DNA from: DASXZH01 sp036502005
GTDB lineage: Bacteria > Armatimonadota > Fimbriimonadia > Fimbriimonadales > Fimbriimonadaceae
DNA length: 64,000 nt
Direction: 5' to 3'
Assembly: GCA_036502005.1 (NCBI GenBank)
Contig: DASXZH010000030.1
Location: forward strand, 7,934 to 71,933
Positions 59,729 to 64,000 of this stretch are shown piece after piece. The notes below the pieces were generated by a model, which saw only the letters and a list, made by a program, of their open reading frames with translations, did no database searches and was not told the origin of the DNA. A program made the position numbers and the translations under genes. The first letter of the stretch is position 1, and each line of letters starts with the position of its first letter.

Positions 59729-59836
59729 GGAGTGCGGGAGCTTGCTCAGCTCAAATCAGGCAGCTTGCTGCCGTGGTTGTAGCTAGCGTCGGAAGCAAGC
59801 TTCCTATTTTTGAGCGGGAGCAAGCTCCCGCACTCC
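59729..59836. repeat. REP-like elements, inverted pair (copies B and B')
   Basis: Left copy 59729-59776 and right copy on the minus strand face each other. The outer arms GGAGTGCGGGAGCTTGCTC (59729-59747) and its complement (59818-59836) are perfect over 19 bases; both carry the second AGCTTGCT hairpin. Lies between convergent genes and can act as a bidirectional terminator. Confidence 0.8.
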
Positions 59837-59860
59837 AGAGCTTCGCAACTCAAAAACGAA

Positions 59861-61786
59861 CTAAAGAACCGAAGGGCCGAAGACCTGCAGGTTCTGCGAG
59901 ATCGTCTTGCCCCAAGCAAGTTCCATGAGCGCATGCTGAGCCTGCTCAGCTTTGCCCGAATCGCAAAGGAACAGCAAATGCTCCAGCTCGGATCGCAGCC
60001 AATCCCAGTCCATCGCCTTGCTGTTGCGCACGGCCTGGATCTTGGGGTGCAGAGTTGCGCTCAACTCTTCCTGATCATACAAAAGCTCTTCGTGGATCTT
60101 TTCGCCAGGACGCGTGCCCGTAAACTGCACCGCGATATCCTCGCCGGGAATCAGACCGTGAAGCCGAATCAAATCCTGCGCCAAGTCGATAATGCGTACC
60201 GGCTCGCCCATCTCTAATAGGAAGATCTCCCCGTTTTTGCCCAATGCGCCCGCCTGCAAAATGAGCTGCACAGATTCAGGAATCGTCATGAAGTAGCGCG
60301 TCATTTCCGGGTGCGTAATCCGCACCGGGCCGCCGCGTTTGATTTGGGCCTTAAGCAAGGGAATCAAGCTGCCGCGGCTTCCCATGACGTTTCCAAATCG
60401 AACGATAGAAAACTCGGTTTCGCTGCGCTGGCTCAGCGCAGTCACGATCATCTCACCGACGCGTTTAGTTGCGCCCATGATAGAAGTCGGCTTAACCGCC
60501 TTATCGGTGGAAACGTAAATGAAGCGCCGGGCGCCGTATTTGCAAGCCAATTCCGCCGTATTCCAGGTACCCCAAACGTTGTTGCGAATGGCCTCAATCG
60601 GGTTCGCTTGCATCAACGGCACGTGCTTATGGGCGGCCGCGTGGAAAACTACGGTTGGCTGGTTCGTCCGGAAAGCGGCCTCGATGCTCTGCGGATCGCG
60701 GATATCTGCCACGATCGAAGTGGGGATGATCCGGTTTGTTTGGATCAGTTCTTGCTCGATCTCGTAAATGCTGTTTTCGCCTTTATCGAGCAAGATTAGG
60801 CTGGCCGGCGTAAAGTTGCTGGACTGGCGAGCCAACTCGCTCCCAATGGAGCCGCCGCCGCCCGTAATCATCACCCTCTCGCCGCCAATATAACTTGAAA
60901 TCTGAGCCAGATCGGTGTAGACGCGGTCTCTGCGCAGCAGGTCCTCGATATCCACTTCTCGAAGCTGGGAGAAGATGTGGGGGCTCTCCGAAAGCATCGT
61001 CTTCACCGTTGGCAGGGTGCGCAACCGGGCAGACGTCTGCTGACAAATTCCAATAATCCGCCTTACGTTTTTGCCGCCTGCTGAGGGAATGGCAAGGACT
61101 AACTCGTCAATCTTTAATTCACGAACGAGAACCGGGATTTGCTCTACCGTGCCAAGCACGCGTACGCCGTGGATCCGCAAATGAGACTTTTCGGGATCGT
61201 CATCGATCAAACCAACCACGTTGTGAACCGGATGGGGCGACCGCGAAATCTCGCGCATGATCATTTCGCCGGCGTCCCCGGCTCCGATAATAAGAGTTCT
61301 TCGAGGCTTTGCCGAACCATCTTCAGGCGCCTTAGGCACCGTGCGCCAAGAATAAATGCGCCGCGCCACCCGCACGCTTGTCAGCGTTCCAATCGTAAAA
61401 AAGCCAAACAGCAGCGGCATCACTAGCAAACCAACGCCCGAATGATTGCCCGACGTTGGCAAGAACTGTAGAACAACCACCCCACCGCACACCAGGCCGC
61501 CGACCAGCGCAATATTCAGGAAATCGCTTAAGCCAATGTAGCGTACGTCGATGCTATAGAGCCCACGCCAAGAGAGGAGTCCAACCGCAATAAGGCCCAA
61601 GATAACCACTTCGGCCGCGCTGGCAATACCAAGCGCTGGCAACCCATGTTCACTTGTTGAAAGGGCGAAGGCGAACCAGAGGCTTACTCCAATCAGAATG
61701 ATGTCGATAACGACATCGCGTAAAAACCTCTGCCATCGAAAAACCGGCTTTTTGACTGCGGCTTCGATTTCTTGCAGCAATTCCAT
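59861..61786 (-). CDS. FlaA1/CapD-type nucleotide-sugar 4,6-dehydratase or epimerase, membrane-bound
   Basis: 641 aa. Four N-terminal membrane helices (about 25-145), a first Rossmann domain (LIIGAGDAGEMIMREI, VVGLIDDDPEKSHLRIHGV) and an extended SDR domain from about 305: ITGGGGSIGSELARQ, FHAAAHKHVPLMQ, ISTDKAVKPTSIMGATKR-type active site with Met in place of the usual Tyr and Lys of MxxxK, RFGNVMGSRGSLIPL, FTGTRPGEKIHEELLY. This is the long form (like PglF, WbpM, CapD) that converts UDP-GlcNAc for surface polysaccharide or glycan synthesis. No other glycan genes are in the window. Promoter lies in 61787-62028. Confidence 0.9.
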   Translation of the reverse strand: MELLQEIEAAVKKPVFRWQRFLRDVVIDIILIGVSLWFAFALSTSEHGLPALGIASAAEVVILGLIAVGLLSWRGLYSIDVRYIGLSDFLNIALVGGLVCGGVVVLQFLPTSGNHSGVGLLVMPLLFGFFTIGTLTSVRVARRIYSWRTVPKAPEDGSAKPRRTLIIGAGDAGEMIMREISRSPHPVHNVVGLIDDDPEKSHLRIHGVRVLGTVEQIPVLVRELKIDELVLAIPSAGGKNVRRIIGICQQTSARLRTLPTVKTMLSESPHIFSQLREVDIEDLLRRDRVYTDLAQISSYIGGERVMITGGGGSIGSELARQSSNFTPASLILLDKGENSIYEIEQELIQTNRIIPTSIVADIRDPQSIEAAFRTNQPTVVFHAAAHKHVPLMQANPIEAIRNNVWGTWNTAELACKYGARRFIYVSTDKAVKPTSIMGATKRVGEMIVTALSQRSETEFSIVRFGNVMGSRGSLIPLLKAQIKRGGPVRITHPEMTRYFMTIPESVQLILQAGALGKNGEIFLLEMGEPVRIIDLAQDLIRLHGLIPGEDIAVQFTGTRPGEKIHEELLYDQEELSATLHPKIQAVRNSKAMDWDWLRSELEHLLFLCDSGKAEQAQHALMELAWGKTISQNLQVFGPSVL

Positions 61787-62028
61787 ATAAATTTAACCCT
61801 TGACCACCCTGCGCGCCCTCAAGGTCTAAGACTAGTCTAACAGAATCATCAAAAAAAAGACACTGGTAAACGTTTAGCAGATATTGCGCAAAGACATGGG
61901 AAAAGTGGCTGTAGTTGCCATTTCAGATTCGCCGCTGAATCAATCTCCCCAAAGTTGATACGCGCTTAGTTTACCGGCGTTCACCTACGGTGGGCGAATT
62001 CTTAACGAATTGTTTACACGCTTGCCGC

Positions 62029-63687
62029 TTAGATAACCGACTTTCGCGAAAGCTCTTCGCCCCGATGCTTGCCAATCGGCCTCACCGAAGCCACGTTTTC
62101 CGGCTCGTAATCCAGCAGCTTCAGCCAGTCTTCCTGGGTATCCGTTTTCGGGAAAATCTCATTCTCTTTGAACTCGGCATCGGCTGCTACCTCCAGATCT
62201 TTAAGGGTGATTCCCTCTGGCAGCTTGGGATTGGCAATGGCCCTCCTGATGGCGCTGTCCTTTGCCCGATCCACCACCGATTTAAGGAGCGCGCCGCTCA
62301 GCAGGTCCTTCCAATAAAGAAGATCAGTTGAGCCATTCCGCATGTTCACTTTTAAGAATTCGTTGTGCTTCGTTTTCGCCCAGATGTAATCGGTTAAGCT
62401 CTCTACAAGCTCTTTCCTTGCGCAATCAATCTCACCTGCGTATTTCTGAACGACTTCCGGGTCAAGCGGCAAATTCTCGTGCAAGTAAATGCCAAGGATT
62501 TGGATTGTTGACGGCTTGTCCGGGCGAGAGACCTTCACCTTTCGATCAATTCGCTCCGGCCGTAGCACGGCAGGGTCGATATAGTCCGGCCGGTTGCTGG
62601 TTAGGATCAAAACGACATTCTCTAGACTCACCAAACCATCCAGCTCCGCGCAGAATTGCGGCACAACCGTATTGCTGATATTTAACCAGCGGCCACTTGA
62701 CCGGGTACGGAGCACCGATTCGGCTTCATCCATAAAGATGAAAACCAGCTTCCCTTCTTTGGCCTTTTCCCGAGCCGTGCGGAAAATATCGCGCACCATG
62801 CGCTCGGTCTCGCCAAGCCACATGTTTAAAATCTTGGGGCCGCTAATATACATGAAATACTCTTTAACTTCATGCCCAACCCGCTGTGAATACTCCTTTG
62901 TTAGGTTGTAAGCAGTCGCCTTGCCGATCAAGGTTTTGCCGCAGCCCGGGGGGCCGTAAAGCAGGATGCCCTTAATCGGCTTCTTATCAAAGCGCTTGTA
63001 TAGCTCGGGATGAAGCAGCGGCTGCTCAATCGTTTCCTTGATGAGCTGAATCGCGTGCTGCTGGCCGCCAACATCCTCCCACGGCGTTTCGGGAACGTCT
63101 TCAAAGAAATAATCCCTGGTTTCCTCGTGAGGGAAATGCTCTACGGCAACTTTTCCGCTGGCATCCAGGCGCACTTCGTCACCTTTGTCGATCGTTGTCT
63201 CGGCCAAATTCGCGGCCCGTAAGACAATCCTGTTGCTACCATCGGGAGTTTCACTGCCGACCCGCAATCTGCCGTTACCCAAAGCTTCGCTGATCTTGAT
63301 CAGCGGACCGCCCCCAGTTTGGTCCATGTGGCCAACCACGGCGTAAGCATCGTTCAGCTTTACTCGAACGCCCGTTTTGAGCGCTTCTTCTTCGATCTTT
63401 GGATCGACTTGGGAGACGAACTCCGTATCCCCCAGCGCGACCAACGCCACTTTTTCCTCAAGCCACTCTAAGAAGATGCCTAAGCGGTTGGCGGGCGCGG
63501 TTAGCTTGTTGTAGGCTTCTTCATATTCGGCAATCAGTTGCTGGGTTTGGGCACGCTCTTTGGAGTCGCTCTGCAGAGATTCTTTAAGCGCGGATAAGTG
63601 ATTAAGGAGCCTCGCTTCGCTCGGCGGAACTTGCTCGATTATTTTTTCTAGAAGTTCGGCCGAGCGCGAGGTGTTTTCCTGGTCCAT
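62029..63687 (-). CDS. arc: Proteasome-associated AAA ATPase, ARC/Mpa type
   Basis: 552 aa from ATG 63687 (TTG two codons earlier possible). Order as in actinobacterial ARC/Mpa: N-terminal coiled coil (about 1-65), interdomain OB folds (to about 200), AAA domain with WEDVGGQQHAIQLIKETI, Walker A GPPGCGKTL, Walker B VFIFMDEAESVL, sensor LTSNRPDYIDPAVLRPERID and a C-terminal helical part. It unfolds proteins tagged by Pup or UBact for the 20S proteasome. The protein ends RKSVI, not in the GQYL or HbYX-type tail by which Mpa docks to the core particle. No pup/ubact, dop, pafA or prcAB gene is in the window. Confidence 0.85.
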   Translation of the reverse strand: MDQENTSRSAELLEKIIEQVPPSEARLLNHLSALKESLQSDSKERAQTQQLIAEYEEAYNKLTAPANRLGIFLEWLEEKVALVALGDTEFVSQVDPKIEEEALKTGVRVKLNDAYAVVGHMDQTGGGPLIKISEALGNGRLRVGSETPDGSNRIVLRAANLAETTIDKGDEVRLDASGKVAVEHFPHEETRDYFFEDVPETPWEDVGGQQHAIQLIKETIEQPLLHPELYKRFDKKPIKGILLYGPPGCGKTLIGKATAYNLTKEYSQRVGHEVKEYFMYISGPKILNMWLGETERMVRDIFRTAREKAKEGKLVFIFMDEAESVLRTRSSGRWLNISNTVVPQFCAELDGLVSLENVVLILTSNRPDYIDPAVLRPERIDRKVKVSRPDKPSTIQILGIYLHENLPLDPEVVQKYAGEIDCARKELVESLTDYIWAKTKHNEFLKVNMRNGSTDLLYWKDLLSGALLKSVVDRAKDSAIRRAIANPKLPEGITLKDLEVAADAEFKENEIFPKTDTQEDWLKLLDYEPENVASVRPIGKHRGEELSRKSVI

Positions 63688-63693
63688 ATTCAA

Positions 63694-64000
63694 TTGTACG
63701 CGCTGATCCTATTCACCCGTCGGCAGGAAAATGAATCTATGGATGCGATTTTAAAAGCGTCCAACCCTCGAAAAATAGCGTTAGACTCCAAATCTCTCCC
63801 GAAAAGGGAGGTCGACACGGCGTTAAATAAAAAGCTCATCTATCGTCGCAAAACTCCTCGCCCCTCTCGGGTGGAGGGGCCGGTGAGTCCGCGAACCGGG
63901 GGAGATCGTATGGTGATTTGTCAAGGTTCATTTTGAACCTGTAGGTTTTTTGGTCGAACGGCCTCGTAAGCCGTTCCTCGCTTGATCACAACTACGACTC
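63694..64000. other. Region upstream of arc, no gene seen
   Basis: 307 bases to the window end. Contains a dispersed repeat (63846-63915), a hairpin AGGTTCATTTTGAACCT (63925-63941) followed by a T-run and a second hairpin GAACGGC/GCCGTTC (63957-63977). No Pup- or UBact-like reading frame ends here (no C-terminal GGE/GGQ or RTGE-type tail). Confidence 0.5.
63846..63915 (+). repeat. Dispersed palindromic repeat upstream of arc
   Basis: CCCCTCTCGGGTGGAGGGG is an almost perfect hairpin, followed by GGTGAGTCCGCGAACCGGGG. Only one copy lies in the window; its GC-rich, palindromic form marks it as a non-coding repeat. Confidence 0.5.

Noticed and set aside
59703..59860. Short frames in the hairpin region after the DUF1501 gene
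   Set aside because: They arise from the REP-like inverted pair and have no coding signs.
63694..63936. Plus-strand frame of 80 codons upstream of arc, tested as a Pup/UBact candidate
   Set aside because: It runs through a dispersed palindromic repeat, lacks the C-terminal GGE/GGQ-like or RTGE-like tail and has no ribosome site.

Overview
The window carries about 60 protein genes, two tRNA genes, one broken tRNA copy and several families of dispersed intergenic repeats. It looks like a bacterial chromosome of moderately high GC. Very short intergenic gaps, many ATGA-type start/stop overlaps, TTG/GTG starts, a proteasome-type ARC ATPase, a DUF1800/DUF1501 pair, an HTTM-family cassette, stalk-domain and Gly-rich secreted proteins together suggest a lineage such as Armatimonadota (Fimbriimonadia-like) or a neighbour in the Planctomycetes/Verrucomicrobia sphere. 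That is inference from gene content; no rRNA or other decisive marker is present.

Layout. 1-3.8 kb: TPR protein and a coupled HTTM (gamma-carboxylase-like) membrane cassette. 3.8-10.3 kb: a stand-alone response regulator, dxs (isoprenoid precursor), four small proteins of unknown role, and nadA carrying an in-frame palindromic insertion. 10.3-16 kb: lon, a GbsR-type regulator with a probable operator, a PilZ-like protein, a 7Fe ferredoxin and an HD-GYP protein. 16-20.5 kb: two large secreted proteins. 20.5-30.6 kb: one long minus-strand operon with a two-subunit TPP-dependent E1 enzyme, two SDRs (one L-fucose-dehydrogenase-like), a VOC protein, an RbsBAC-type sugar ABC transporter, a second binding protein without signal peptide and a winged-helix regulator. 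It probably imports and oxidises a deoxysugar-like compound. 30.6-30.9 kb: tRNA-Tyr, tRNA-Thr and a scrambled tRNA-Thr copy. 31.4-46 kb: a frame-broken caspase-like lipoprotein, nagA-dprA-propeller operon, a KimA-like K+ transporter coupled to a STAS-USP protein, and a tightly overlapping housekeeping operon (hisN-like, ruvX, mltG, yqeG-gtrA, aroE, sua5).

46.3-54.1 kb is the most interesting part. After an HDOD protein comes an orphan VbhA-like Fic antitoxin, then an AT-richer accessory block. On the plus strand it holds a membrane protein, a nucleoside-deoxyribosyltransferase-like protein and an unknown protein. Convergent to them, with a 4-nt 3' overlap, is a three-gene minus-strand operon: an SMC/ABC-type ATPase, a soluble histidine kinase, and a response regulator fused to a protein-kinase/APH-like domain. 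The architecture (sensor ATPase, phosphorelay, receiver-fused effector) resembles a two-component-type defence or stress system, but I do not recognise it as a described one.

54.1-64 kb: histidine phosphatase, a DUF2934 protein with a histone-H1-like tail, a MOSC protein, the DUF1800/DUF1501 pair, a FlaA1/CapD-type nucleotide-sugar enzyme and the ARC/Mpa-type ATPase. Intergenic spaces are occupied by a REP-like double-hairpin family (five copies seen) and by imperfect period-7 repeats at three loci. No insertion sequence, CRISPR array or rRNA was seen.
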